Of a stretch of DNA of 64,000 nucleotides, positions 1 through 10,916 are shown piece after piece. The notes beneath the pieces were generated by a model. The model had not been told where the DNA came from. It was given only the letters and a program-made list of their open reading frames with translations, and made no database searches. The translations under genes and the position numbers were made by a program. Positions within the stretch are counted from its first letter, which is position 1. Each line of letters opens with the position of its first letter. The DNA is from Excoecaria cochinchinensis (lineage: Eukaryota > Streptophyta > Magnoliopsida > Malpighiales > Euphorbiaceae). The stretch covers positions 10,432,501 to 10,496,500 of the forward strand of contig CANTUQ010000081.1 in the NCBI GenBank assembly GCA_947683425.1, read 5' to 3'.

Positions 1-794
1 GAATGAAAGAATGAAAAATGAAACATGGCATAGCAAATAAAGCAAGATCATGCCATCAATAGACAGGTTAAAAGATAACCACTCAAACATGAACTAACAA
101 AATCTTTTATCACACAGGTACAGAGACATACCGATCTGAACATAGACATCGATTAGAAAGATCTCTTTTGGAACAAGGAACCCGGCGGGGTTTCCTCATC
201 TCACTAGATCGAGACTGTAGCCAGAGCATGCTACATCTCACCAGATCGAGGTTGTAGCCAAAGCATGCTGCACTTCACCAGATCGAGGTTGTAGCCAAAG
301 TATGCTGCATCTCACCAGATCGAGGTTGTAGCCAAAGCATGCTGCATCTCACCAGATCGAGGTTGTAGCCAAAGCATGCTGCATCTCACCAGATCGAGGT
401 TGTAGCCAAAGCATGCTGCATCTCACCAGATCGAGATTGTAGCTAGAGCATGTTGTATCTCACCAGATCGAAGCTGCGGTCAGAGCATATCGCACTTCAA
501 ATCGAGATTGTAGCCAGAGCATGCTGCATCTCACCAGATCGAAGCTGCGGTCAGAGCATATCGCACTTCAAATCGGGGTTGTAGCCAAAGCATGCTGCAT
601 CCCGCCAGGTACTTACAGGTCGAGATAAGATCGATGGAAGTATCTTCGCATCGCCGAATAGATCAAGATGAGGTCTAACCGACAAAAGGCACGGAGGGTG
701 AAAAGCCGTCACAGGTACGCTTCTTTTCTAACCTTCTCTGAGTTTTGGCTTATCTAGGCGCTTGTGCACTAGTTGCTCCAAAACTGGGGGCAAC
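1..794 (+). mobile_element. 3' internal end of Tat-lineage element X
   Basis: This is untranslated DNA just upstream of an LTR. It contains a hairpin tandem array (about 199-611) and ends in a purine-rich tract with a G5 run at 786-790, followed by CAAC and the LTR start. The same order (array, then a conserved TTTTGGCTYATCTAGGC block, then polypurine tract, then LTR) occurs at 15290-15350, 27590-27640 and, inverted, at 37408-37470. The rest of X lies left of the window. No coding region is supported here; the open frames crossing 745-1381 run into the LTR and have no recognisable product. Confidence 0.85.
199..611 (+). repeat. Tandem array of 37-bp units, each a 29-nt hairpin (element X)
   Basis: Roughly ten units of about 37 bp each contain CTCACCAGATCGAG followed by TTGTAGCCAAAGCATGCTG. 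Each unit folds on the + strand into a 29-nt hairpin; for example 322-350 has outer arms GAGGT/ATCTC, a bulged T, inner arms GTAGC/GCTGC and loop CAAAGCAT. The unit at 470-498 has different arms (GAAG/CTTC outside, GCGGT/ATCGC inside) that still pair. The array lies between the accessory-gene region and the polypurine tract, as in the three other Tat copies. Confidence 0.85.
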
Positions 795-2843
795 TGTAAG
801 CACCGTGTCCCGGAGCGGTCCGGATCAGAGGTTACCCTATGATGAAATCAGTGTCCGAGCCTGTATAAAAGGGCTGGATTTGGAGGTTTTAGTCCCACGT
901 TCCACGAGAAATGAGGCTTTTTACCATTCCTGGGCAGAGGGGGAGAAAACAGAGGTTTTTTCGAGTCAAAAAGCTTTTTGTCCTCCACAGACGGCCAGCC
1001 CGTCTGTGAAGTCAGCCCGTCGCTTCGAGTCACCGACGGCTTGTGGTATTTTCCGACGCCCGTCGGAAAGTCACCGCCCCTGTCAGAACACCGCCTGGTT
1101 TCCCGGAGCACGCAACCGCTCCGACGCCCGTCAGTGGATGTGGCAGGGCCATCGGACGAATCCTTGTGTCAGAAGGATTCTTCCGATGCCCGCCCCCATA
1201 CACCGACGCCCGTCGGTCGTGTCTGCCTATAAAAGCTCCGGATTTTCACTTGAAAAAGGTTGGAAAAATTTTCAAAGGAGGAAACTCTGCCCAATTTCAA
1301 GCAAATTTTCTCTCTTCCAGCAAAACACCTTTACTAAGGAAATCTATTGAATCAAGGATCAAATCAATCAAAAGGAACTAAAAAATAATTAGTTTTCTTT
1401 AGATTTTGACTCCAAAATCGACCTTTTGAGGGGTTGAAGAAGAAATAACTCATTTTCTTTCTTTGATCCTTCATCTTTCGCTTCTCGTAGAACGCGCGGG
1501 GCTCTAATCAACATAAGAATCTCACCCAAAGCGATTATCTGAGGGTAAATATTCCAGATTCCTTCTCCATATTATCTCATATTTATTTCTTATTTTGTGG
1601 ATTTTTTTTGAATATTTGACATTATTTTCTTTTATTTTGACTCTCTTATCTCCTTTTGGGATAAAACCCACTTTTTGACTTTGAAAAGGGTTTTTTCTCC
1701 ATTCTGTTTTTCGGAGACAGTGGTGACCGACGGGTCATCTTTATCACCGACGCCCGTCGGTCACCCACCTACAGACGCCCCTCCTTGAGTGACAAACGGA
1801 CATCTCGGTTACCTTAACCGACGCCCGTCGGTCAGCTAAGGAAGGCCGTCGATGGGTTCTGCCTCCATCTTTTAAATCGCTTTTCATCTCTTCCAAGTCT
1901 TTTGACTTCTTATATGTTAATTTTATGTATATTAACATCTCTTAACTTTCTATGAGTGTATATTGATTCTCTTGGATAATCCCGAGCTTGAGCGACTGTC
2001 TACCATGTTCGGAGGATCTCGTCTGGTTTAGTTCCCTAACCCTCTTGGCTATTTTCTTCATTTTGTTATTTATTGATTATTTTATGTATATGGATGTACT
2101 CCTTTCATATCCCGTTGATGTACAAAAATGACTCAATGTTTTATATTCAATAAAATGAGGTTTACACAAAAGTAAGGGTCCAATGCCCTATTTTTATCCA
2201 ATAAAGATCATCACAAATAAAAATCCCCAATTTTAATAATGATGCATGTGAGGACCAAAGTCCTCAAAATAAGTAATGCCCCGATTTATGCATGATCCGC
2301 ATATTTACGAAAGGGAGTTGTATTTCGCTCCTTGTATTATTGTAATCTATTGCTTTCATTATCTATTTGATCATTTATCGCTTTCAAGATGTGAATAAGT
2401 GCGCCTTTTAATCAATTGCATAGTGTGGAGAGAGAGTGAATTAATGATATTAAAATTTGATCATAAAATAATTGAGGTAGAAATAGATGAGAAATCCCGG
2501 ACCCAGCTCTGGTCTTTGGGGTCGAGAGGTTAGAGGTTATCCTCCAAAATACTTCTTGAGTCACGAGGCTTTAGCGCTAATCCTAGGCTCTTTAGGGTGA
2601 GAAGTTCACCTTCCATGACCCCTTTCGCTGGCCCAAAATGGATACCAAGCGCAGTCTTAGGCTCTCCGAGGCGAGAGTAATTTTTCCAATGTTCTATTGG
2701 GTGGCGACTCCATGAAACCTCCTTGTTGCCCAACATAGACGCACTTGCAATTCATTTGCAAGATGCCAACGACCCACAATTGCCCGATCGCCCTAAAGCG
2801 GGTGGTCAGAAAGGGCAGTCGCGGGGATCCGGCGCGCGTCACA
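795..2843 (+). mobile_element. 3' LTR of element X (Tat lineage)
   Basis: This LTR of 2049 bp begins TGTAAGCACCGTG at 795 and ends GCGCGCGTCACA at 2843. It is the same family as the LTRs of M. A TATAAAA box lies at 1228-1234, directly after a cluster of CCGACGCCCGTCGG motifs (about 980-1220); a second cluster is at 1715-1850. The U5 part carries short inverted repeats, for example 2250-2265 (GAGGAC/GTCCTC). It joins directly to reverse-transcriptase coding sequence at 2844, so X inserted into the pol gene of Y. The expected TSD is GCCTG; its other copy would lie left of the window. Confidence 0.9.
1190..1240 (+). promoter_or_regulatory. Predicted LTR core promoter (TATA box) of X
   Basis: TATAAAA at 1228-1234 sits about 10 bp after a CCGACGCCCGTCGG palindrome at 1202-1215. 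Equivalent TATA boxes after the same motif occur in M's LTRs (minus strand, 54292-54298 and 36992-36998). A second TATAAAA at 864-870 is not conserved in M, which has CAAAC there, so the 1228 box is preferred. The transcription start has not been mapped. Confidence 0.55.
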
Positions 2844-3229
2844 GCCTGTCCGAAGGATGATTTCCCGCTACCCCATATTGATGTGCTGATAGATAGTGCC
2901 GCTATTTGTGCAATGTATAGCTTCGTCGACGGGTATACGGGCTATAATCAAATTCTCAACAGGATAATTGATAGGATCAAGACGGCTTTCATCACAGAAT
3001 GGGGGACATACGCCTACAGAGTAATGCCTTTTGGTCTAAAGAATGCAGGAGCTACCTATCAGAGGATGGCAACCAAAATCCTAAGTGATTTGATTCATAA
3101 GGAAGTGGAAGTATATGTCGATGATATGATGATCAATTCAGCCACTAGAGAGGGCCATTTTGAAGTGTTGGAGAAGTTCTTCATCAGAATAGATAAATAC
3201 AATCTGCGGCTAAATCCCAAGAAGTGTAT
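2844..3229 (+). pseudogene. pol: Reverse transcriptase fragment of element Y pol
   Basis: This open fragment encodes the central part of a Ty3/gypsy reverse transcriptase. It starts at the ACPKDDFPLPHIDVLIDSA region and runs through the RVMPFGLKNAGATYQR block and the catalytic YVDDMM box to NPKKCI. It is broken on both sides: on the left by element X (junction at 2843/2844) and on the right by a solo LTR at 3230. The reading frame resumes exactly at 6231 with IFGVTSGKLLGHV. Closely similar sequence is present in M (47740-50025, minus strand). Gag, protease and the RT N-terminus of Y lie left of the window. Tat-lineage assignment rests on the downstream second RNase H. Confidence 0.9.
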
Positions 3230-6200
3230 TGTGACGCGCGTCGAACCCCGGGGCGCCCCGAGGGCCCGCTTTTAGGGCGATCGGGTGGAGGTTAATGAAA
3301 ACTTGTAAGGTATTTACAAGTGCATCTATTTTGGGCAACAAGGAGGTTTCTTGGAGTCGCCACCCAATAGAACATTGGGACAGATCGTCAGCCTCGATGA
3401 GCCTAAGACGGCGCATAATATCCATTTTAGGCAACCCAAAGGGATCTTGGAGATATCATCCCAATAGAACACTGGAATGACCCTCTACCCCGTGGAGCCT
3501 AGGATTGTAAATTTAAATCTTTTGGTGGGACACAAGAGATATTTTGGAGATTCCATCCCAATAAAACACTGAGATGGACCTCTAACCTCATTGAGCCCAA
3601 GACCAGAGTGAGTTCGGGACTTTCCATTTATTCATACCTTGGTTAATTTTATAATCGAGTTTTGAATTTATCATTTCATCCCATTTCTCATTCATTTTAA
3701 TGCAATTAATTAAAGCGCATGTCAATCACGTAGTGGAAGCGATAAATAAAAGCGTAAATAAAATAAAGCATATGTAAAAATATTACAACAAAATTAGGGG
3801 CGGAATACAACCCCTATTGTAAATAAAATACAAATCATGCATAAATCGGGATATTCATTAATGATGAGGATATTGGTCCTCGCATGCATATTTATTATAA
3901 AACCATTTTGATGTGATGATTTTATTTTGGATAGAGAAAATTGAGACATTAGTCCCATTTTTATTTAGGAAAAATTTCAAATTAATTAATAAAAATGCTT
4001 TGTGATTTTCTTTCTAGCGCCTAAAATAAATAAATTTATAGGAAAATTACATAGCAAAATAAATGGAAAAGCAAAATGAATAAAATATTACAAATAAAGC
4101 AAATAAATACTTGATCCCAAACGAGCTTTCTGAATCTCCTCATGTGCTCGCAAAAAATGGCCAAGTAAAGAAAATAAGTTTTGACAAAAAACAAAATACA
4201 AATGAAATAATGTTAGTAATTAAATCAATTAAATGAATTAATGATAAAATGAGATAAAATAAAGAGAGATGGCATCAAAAATGGATTAAATGAATTGAAA
4301 TATTAATAAACTAAAATAAATGGAAAAATGCATTATAAATGACAAATGAATTAAAAGATATAATTGAAATAATATAAGACGTGTTAATGAATTAATATAT
4401 GAAAATATGCACATGATAATAATTACAATGAAAATAAATAAATAATAATAAATAAAACATGTGACAACGATAAGAAGAATGATAAAAACGAATAAGAGAA
4501 TGATGAAAATAATTAAATGAATGACATGATTAATTAAATATGTTCACAAATGATATAAACCATTTACATGGTAAAAATATCAATTAAAACGAATTTATTA
4601 ATTACAAGTTAAAAATAATGATGAATTAAAGTGAAATAAATCAATTACATGTTAAAAATAATGATGAATTGAAGCGAAATAAATCAATTACATGTTAAAA
4701 ATAATGATGAATTGAAGTGAAATAAATGAATTACATGTTGAAAATAATGATAAATTAAAGTGAAATAAATTAATTACATGTTAAAAATAAAATAAATCAA
4801 TATTCACATGAATAAAAACTGTAATAATATATACATAACAAAGCAAATATAACCACAATAAATAGATTAATGAAAACAATAAAATATACATGAATAAGAA
4901 TAAAATCATATATAAACAAAATAAATAAAATAAATATAAACAATGAAATAAATAAAAATCAGAAAATAAACATGAATAAATTAAATATGAGCAAAAAGAA
5001 TAAGAAGAACAAGCCCGGAATATTTACCCTCAGAGTTTCGGATTCGATGAAGGTAAAAAGATGATTGATTTCCTTATTCTTGATTTGCAAGATTATAATT
5101 GAATAATAAAAATGTTGGATTTTTATTCCAAGAAAAATAGGCTTAAAAAATGAAGAAAGAAAATCAACAATTCCTTAAGAACAAAAAATTAATTTCTTTG
5201 CCTAAAAAATGATTTTTATTGATTAAAAATAAAAAATGATTTTAAAAACAAACAATGATTTTGTTCATCTCAAAATAAAATATTTTTAGAAAATCAAATG
5301 AAAAAATTAGATTTTGATAACAAACACTTATTTTGTTTGTATCAAATTCCATCAAAAAGAAATTCAAAAGAAAATCAATGAAAAAAGTTTAATTGAACAC
5401 AAATAAAAAAGAAAAAAAGGAATTTTGAGAGCAAATAATTGTTGTATTTGTCTCAAAAATTGAATCAAACAACAAAACTCCTTTCAAATATATGTTTAGA
5501 AGAAATTATGTTGGGAAAAAAAAATGAAAGATGAATTTTTTTTCTTTTTTTTTGGTGGGGGAAATCTCGAATTTTAGAGAGAGTTTGAAAGGAAAAAGAA
5601 GAGAAAATGATCAAAAAAAACCCTAAGAAAAATTCTCCCTCCTTTAGGTTTTCATCTTATTCTTTTTATATGAAGAAAATAGGAAAATAATATTAATTAA
5701 AGGGATAAAACTTAATAAAATTAGATATTAACAATTTTAAATTTTAAAAATTGAAAAAAACCTGAAAATCCCTTAAAAAGTGATAAAAAATCGAATTTTG
5801 TGAAAAAAAATCGGAAAAATTGAATTTTGGGGCGAAATTGCAATTTGCGGCGGAACAGGCCCTACGGACGGCCGTCGGAGCGCCCGACGGGCATCCGTAG
5901 CGCACACAAATGCGCGCGATAGACGTCGCGCGCGCGGAGCGCCGCGCGATGGCGCTCCCTACGCTTTACAGCGTGCACTGCCACAAGGCGTCGACGCTCG
6001 GAAATTTTTTTTTTATTTTTTATTTTCTAATTTAACTAAAAATATTGTAATTTCAAGCCCCCATTTTTCAAAACTAATTTTTAAAATATTTTTTATTATG
6101 TTTTACTTTTTCACTCTAAAATGCAAATTTAAATAGGAAATCACCACTTTCAACCTTTTTGCCTGTGACAAGGCATCTTATCATCATTAAGTAACTCTGA

Positions 6201-6230
6201 TCTGAGCTGTCTCTGGACCCGGTGTCTACA
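3230..6230 (-). mobile_element. Solo LTR Z inside Y pol, 5-bp TSD TGTAT
   Basis: This 3001-bp sequence begins TGTGACGCGCG and ends GTGTCTACA, flanked by identical TGTAT at 3225-3229 and 6231-6235. Removing it rejoins the RT frame. In minus orientation it has the layout of the other Tat LTRs: a start matching the GGTCC..AGATCAGAG block, a GACGGGC-type cluster near 5860-5900, the conserved GGTAAATATTCCGG block (reverse complement near 5010-5030), and U5 inverted repeats near 3790-3900. Only one LTR is present, so it is best explained as a solo LTR left by LTR-LTR recombination. The interior (about 4000-5800) is very AT-rich and has no gene. Confidence 0.9.
4601..4795. repeat. AT-rich tandem repeat, about 43 bp x 4 (inside LTR Z)
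   Basis: There are four to five imperfect copies of a unit containing AATTACATGTTAAAAATAAT followed by GATGAATTGAAGTGAAATAAAT. The copies differ by single substitutions. It probably arose by local duplication within the LTR and no coding function is seen. Confidence 0.75.
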
Positions 6231-8720
6231 TGTATCTTCGGAGTAACTTCAGGAAAGCTGTTGGGACATGTGGTCAGCCAAAGAGGGATCGAAATCGACC
6301 CGGATAAGGTGAAAGCCATCAGGGAAATGCCAGTGTCGCAAAAAGAAAAGGATGTGAGAAGTTTCCTGGGTAAGTTACAGTATGTTAGCCGGTTCATCGC
6401 AAAGCTCACCTCAATATGCGAGCCAATCTTCAAGTTGCTCAGAAAGAATCAACCCGTGGTATGGAACGAGGACTGCCAAAAGGCCTTCGACACTATTAAA
6501 GAATATTTGTTGAACCCGCCGGTACTAAGGCCGCCGCAACCAGTCAAACCGCTCATTTTGTACTTGGCAGTGGAGGAGAGCTCTGTAGGTGCCATGATGG
6601 CTCAAAAAGATGAGTTCGGAGTAGAATTCGCAGTCTATTACCTCAGCAAGAGGTTCCTCACTTACGAGGTAAAATATGCAGAAGTAGAAAAGATCTGCCT
6701 CGCCGTGATTTGGGCGTCCAAGAAGCTGAGACACTATTTCCATTCTTACAAGGTACAAGCAGTGGCGAAGCAGAACCCCCTAAGGTATTTGCAGGAGGCA
6801 CCGTCTTTGCTTGGGAAAATGGGAAGGTGGTTGCTGCTACTACAAGAGTTCGATATTAAGTATGTTACTCGAAAGACTATCAAGGGGCGGGCAGTAGTTG
6901 AGTTTCTGGCCGATCATCCCATCCAGTGCGATTCACTTGAATTTAATTTTCCTGATGAAAATATAGCGGCAATCTCTGTTCAAGGTTGGCAACTACACTT
7001 CGATGGGGCCGTTAACAATAAGGGGGCAAGAGTAGGAGTTATTTTGACAACCCCGGATGACGAGAAACTCCCGTTAGCCAAAGAGTTGAGGTACAGAGCC
7101 ACTAACAACGAAGCTGACTATGAGGCATGCACTTTCGGATTAGAAGCTTTAATTGCCTTGGGGGCAAAGGATGTTGAAGTGTTTGGAGATTCATCTTTAG
7201 TAATCAACCAGATTCGGGGAGAATGGGCTATCAAAGAAGAACGATTAGTACCGTATATTGAATATATGAGGGAGCTAAGCAGTCGGTTTGAGACTTGTAC
7301 GTTCCATTTCGTGCCGAGGGATGAAAATCGATTGGCTGACGCGCTTGCAACTTTAATGTCAATGTGGGACAATTCGGAAGGAGTAGCCATGAAGCCAGTT
7401 CTAATCTCTAGTTCTAGGAGGCCTAGCTTTGAGATCAAGCCAATAATGGAAATAGATGTAGCGGATGGAAAGCCGTGGTATTTCGATATCATGAACTACT
7501 TGGAAAGCGCGACATTTCCGAAAGAAGCTACTGAAAAAGACCAAAGAATGATTCGCAAGCTGTCTACTCAGTTCATATGCATAAACGGGGCGTTGTACAA
7601 GAGACAGGCCGATGGCATTCAGTTGAGGTGCCTGGATGAAAAGGAGGCCCGGAAGGTGATAGAAGAAACTCATGCAGGTGTGTGTGGAGCTCATATGAAT
7701 AGGTTGACGCTGGCCAAGAAAATCATGAGGCAAGGGTTTTACTAGCTCGCCATGGATAATGATTATTCAAAGTACGTGAAGCAGTGTCAGCTGTGCCAAC
7801 AATATGCAGATTTGAGACACCTGCCTGTGTCAGAACTACATAGCTTAACGTCGCCTTGGCCGTTCGCAGCCTGGGGAGTAGATATTATTGGGGAGATATG
7901 TCCTACAGCATCCAATGGGCACATATACATTATAGTCGCCATCGACTACTTCACCAAATGGGTAGAGGCGGAGTCTTTTAAGAAGATTGATGCACGGGAT
8001 ATGGCAAAGTTCATTGAGAAGAATTTGATTTGTAGATACGGCCTTCCGCATCATGTAGTGTCTGATAACGGGGTCTAATTTATGGGAGAAACAAGGAAAC
8101 TACTCGAGAAGTATGGGATTGAGCATCACAAGTCTTCTCCATACTGACCGCAAGCTAACGGAGTAGTAGAGGCTGCTAATAAGAACATCAAAAAGATCCT
8201 AGCCAAAATGGTCCAGACTTACAAAGATTGGGCGGAGAAGTTACCTTTCGCGCTATGGGGTTTCAGGACAACGGTTAGAACGTCTACAGGTGCTACGCCA
8301 TACTCTCTGGTATATGGGACAGAAGCAGTGCTACCAGTTGAGGTAGAGCTCAAGTCATTAAGGGTAGTCATGGAGGCCCAGATTCCTGAAGCTGAATGGG
8401 CACAGCAAAGGCTACAACATCTGAACCTGCTGGACGAGAGCAGATTGAGAGCCTACTACCACAACCAGGTCTATCAGAAAAGACTCGCCCGGTCCTTTGG
8501 AAAGAAGGTTAAGAAGCATCCATTGAAGGAGGGAGACTTGGTGTTTAAGCAAATGAGACCTGGGGCACCGGATATCCGAGGGAAGTTCAGACCTACCTGG
8601 GAAGGGCCGTTCATTCTCAAGAAACTGCTGTCAAAAGGAGCTACAATCCTGTCGGATAGCGATGGCAACGAATTTAAGGAACCGGTCAACATAGACAGAC
8701 TCAAAAGGTTCCACGGCTAA
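6231..8720 (+). pseudogene. pol: Y pol, 3' part: RT end, RNase H, second RNase H, integrase
   Basis: This resumes the frame broken at 3229. The order is RT thumb, then a first RNase H lacking the usual catalytic Asp (LILYLAVEESS in place of a DAS motif), then a second RNase H (WQLHFDGAVNN, TNNEADYEA, VFGDSSLV, ENRLADALA), then integrase with an HHCC finger (HAGVCGAH...CQLC) and a DDE core (WGVDII, VSDNGV, NGVVEAA), and a C-terminal end at RLKRFHG. The duplicate RNase H is the hallmark of the Tat lineage. Breaks: TAG at 7743-7745 where M has TGG, TAA at 8076-8078, and TGA at 8145-8147. The second RNase H shows ADY where M has AEY, a change at a likely catalytic Glu. It is not functional as it stands. 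Confidence 0.92.
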
Positions 8721-9112
8721 AGACTATAAAATAAAAAGAAGAGAATAAAATGCCCCGCGGGTCAAAAACCGAAAAAAGGCGGCCTTGCTAAAATTGGGCG
8801 CCTCGACAGGGTGAAAACCAAAAAAAGGCATCCTGTGCAAAAGTTAGAGGCATGAGAGAAAATGTCCAATCGAGAAAACCCGAGAGGGCCGATTGGTAAC
8901 AGGAGTTGATGCTATCGAAATTTGGTTTCATGAATTAATATGGTTCACACAGCCGAGTTAATGTCAAATACTGATCATGTATGTTGAAATTCTACGGAAA
9001 TGTACACAATTTGGTGAAATAAAATAAGAATTATTCTTTTCATTTTCATCATTTTATAGTTCTGCTTTGAAAAGAAATGTAATACCCAAAAGGGTGTACA
9101 ATTTAAACTAAA
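8721..9112. other. Convergent 3' noncoding region between pol and the antisense gene (Y)
   Basis: There is no gene here. The segment lies between the converging 3' ends of pol (+) and the antisense accessory gene (-). It contains two imperfect copies of a purine-rich phrase of the form GGGT(C/G)AAAA(A)CC.AAAAAAGGC (about 8758-8830) spaced by TTGCTAAAATTGGGCGCC. The same block is found in C (24118-24260) and, inverted, in M (43220-43400). A role in 3'-end formation or RNA structure is possible but not shown. Confidence 0.6.
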
Positions 9113-10414
9113 CTAGGCCCTACCGCTACTCTCGCCGGCTAGACGCTTAAGTCCTCGTGTCCTGTTGTCAGATGCTGGACTGAGGACCCATCTCTTGTAC
9201 TCGCGGGTGGAGGCCACAGAATGAGTTCCAAATCGAGGTATGATGGTCTTCACTGGAAGTTGGCTCCATAGTTCATGATAGCGAGAAGCAAAAGCAGCAG
9301 AAAAAGCTCCTCCCCGAAAGGATAGTGGGACTCTTACCATGTCTTGGGTCATCCCGAGTTGACGAGCACATCGGGCTGTATTGCAGAAGGTGGCTTGATG
9401 AAGCCTGCATAGGGGAACGCACCCCGGCGATCCATCAATGACTGCAAGAGACAGAGGAAGCCAAGCAGGCATGAAGTGGATGTCATCATCTGATATTTCA
9501 CCAAATCTAGCAATGCCTTTGTCAGGAGTTACAAGTTAATACAGTCGTTGACGCGGGAGGAAGTGTCTCGATGAATATTGTGCAATGACTCGGGGAGGTG
9601 GTTCTGATAGCATCTTCAGCTTCTCCTGCAACCATATCTAAAAAAAAAAAGCCGCTGGAGTAAATTGGGTTACTTCAGGCAAAAATTAGGCACAAGGTCG
9701 TGTGAAAATCCAAAAGGATGCACTTCCCCCTAAGAAAAGCTAGTGCGAAAATCCACAAGGGACGCACTACCTTTTAAAATAATGACATACCTGGAGTAAT
9801 AAGGGGCTCCCAGTGAACGAAGTGGTAGAGCCGGAGCGAACAGAATCCAAGCCCAGAATGGTTTCAGCCAGAATAAGGGAAAAGGGAGACAATCCGCGAT
9901 GAAAGTCATCTAGAACCCCGAACAGGCGAGGATCACCAACCAAGTCTCCTAAAGTTACGGTCAAGAGGCTCATCATGCAGAATAAGAAGACAACGCTCAC
10001 TCGATATGTAGGGACATCAAAAAATCTGTCCAACTCCTCGATCAGTGGCTCTAAGGAAAATGTGGGACCCTGTGCGACCAATCGAGCAGCCTCGGAAGGA
10101 GCTATACCCAGAGATAGGGCGATATCCCGAGTCTGAACCAGACCACAGCAGGGGATGCAAGGCAGAGCATTAGCAGGATACCATGCTCCGGTGATGGCAG
10201 CGAACTCCTCGGGCAGAGGGCACAGTTCCTGATAAGTGAACTTGAAAACGTGAAAGCGTGGATTCCAGAAATGGGTTGCAGCTAAGAGAAGGTTGTGGTC
10301 TATTATGGCTCTGCGTAAATATTTTAGCCCAGACAGGGTAGTAAGGGTGTTGTTTTCCCAAGTGCGAGTGTCGTCCAAGATACGGTGCATCCTTTGGAAA
10401 AGGGGAGAAGTCAT
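9113..10414 (-). pseudogene. Antisense accessory gene of Y, plant-mobile-domain/DUF7745-like, two exons
   Basis: Exon 1 is 10414-9791, intron 9790-9638 (GTATGT...T-tract-TAG) and exon 2 is 9637-9113, all antisense to pol. Exon 1 starts with ATG at 10414 (MTSPLFQRMHRILDDTRTW) and contains ATHFWNPRFHVFKFTYQEL, CPLPEEFAAI and SLILAETILGLDSV. These follow the pattern I recall for plant mobile domain/DUF7745-type proteins carried by plant transposons. Splicing joins SPLLLQ to IWLQEKL, recreating the family's LLQ-W motif, which supports the intron. A homologous copy with the same intron is at 41710-43016. Exon 2 has an in-frame TAA shortly after RLY, so this copy is probably dead. Biochemical function is unknown. 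Extra antisense ORFs are known from Tat elements such as Grande. Confidence 0.75.
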
Positions 10415-10491
10415 CCTTTAAAAGTCAAAGATTGAGGGTAGCAAAGGATTAAAATAAGTAAGGAGGCGCGAAGTCCAAGAAAAATGGTAAA

Positions 10492-10704
10492 ATTTATAGT
10501 AAAGCTCCACAGACGGCCTGCCCATGACTCAGTACAGGTGGCCTGCCCGTCGGTCGTCGTCCACCTGGCAGATGTATGCGTCATCATTGCATTCATAACG
10601 CGCATTTATTACGCATTTAATGGGGGCATGTGGAATGACAGACGGTCAACCCGTCGGTCGCTCCTGGAGACGCCTAGCCCATCGGTCATGAAAACTATAT
10701 ATAC
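10492..10704. promoter_or_regulatory. Predicted internal bidirectional promoter of Y
   Basis: Two TATA boxes face outward. On the minus strand ACTATAAATT (10501-10491) lies about 80 bp before the antisense gene ATG at 10414. On the plus strand CTATATATA (about 10695-10703) precedes the sense accessory gene. Between and beside them are repeats of the GACGG/CCGTC-type motif (about 10506-10560, 10640-10690, 10715-10730) that also mark the LTR promoters. M has the same layout at 41429-41639. Promoter function is inferred from position and conservation. Confidence 0.6.
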
Positions 10705-10916
10705 GTTGACAGACTGACGGGCAGACAGTTTTTCGCCTCTTGTCTTTTCGTTTTCTTCTTTGAACCGTCCCTCATTGTGGTTTTTTGCTTATTTTCTCCA
10801 TTTTTTCACATCTTTTCACATTTTTATTTATATTTTTACGTTCCTCGCATTACCGGGCACCTGTCGGAGTATATTTTCTGCTTTTTCATCGAGTTTCACT
10901 TTTCTGCGAACTACAG

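Noticed and set aside
745..1381. Overlapping ORFs across the LTR start of X
   Set aside because: They cross the internal/LTR boundary, are not conserved in M at the protein level, and lie over promoter motifs.
3230..6230. Complete nested element rather than a solo LTR
   Set aside because: Only one set of LTR landmarks is present, no PBS, polypurine tract or coding domain was found inside, and ends plus TSD account for the whole segment.
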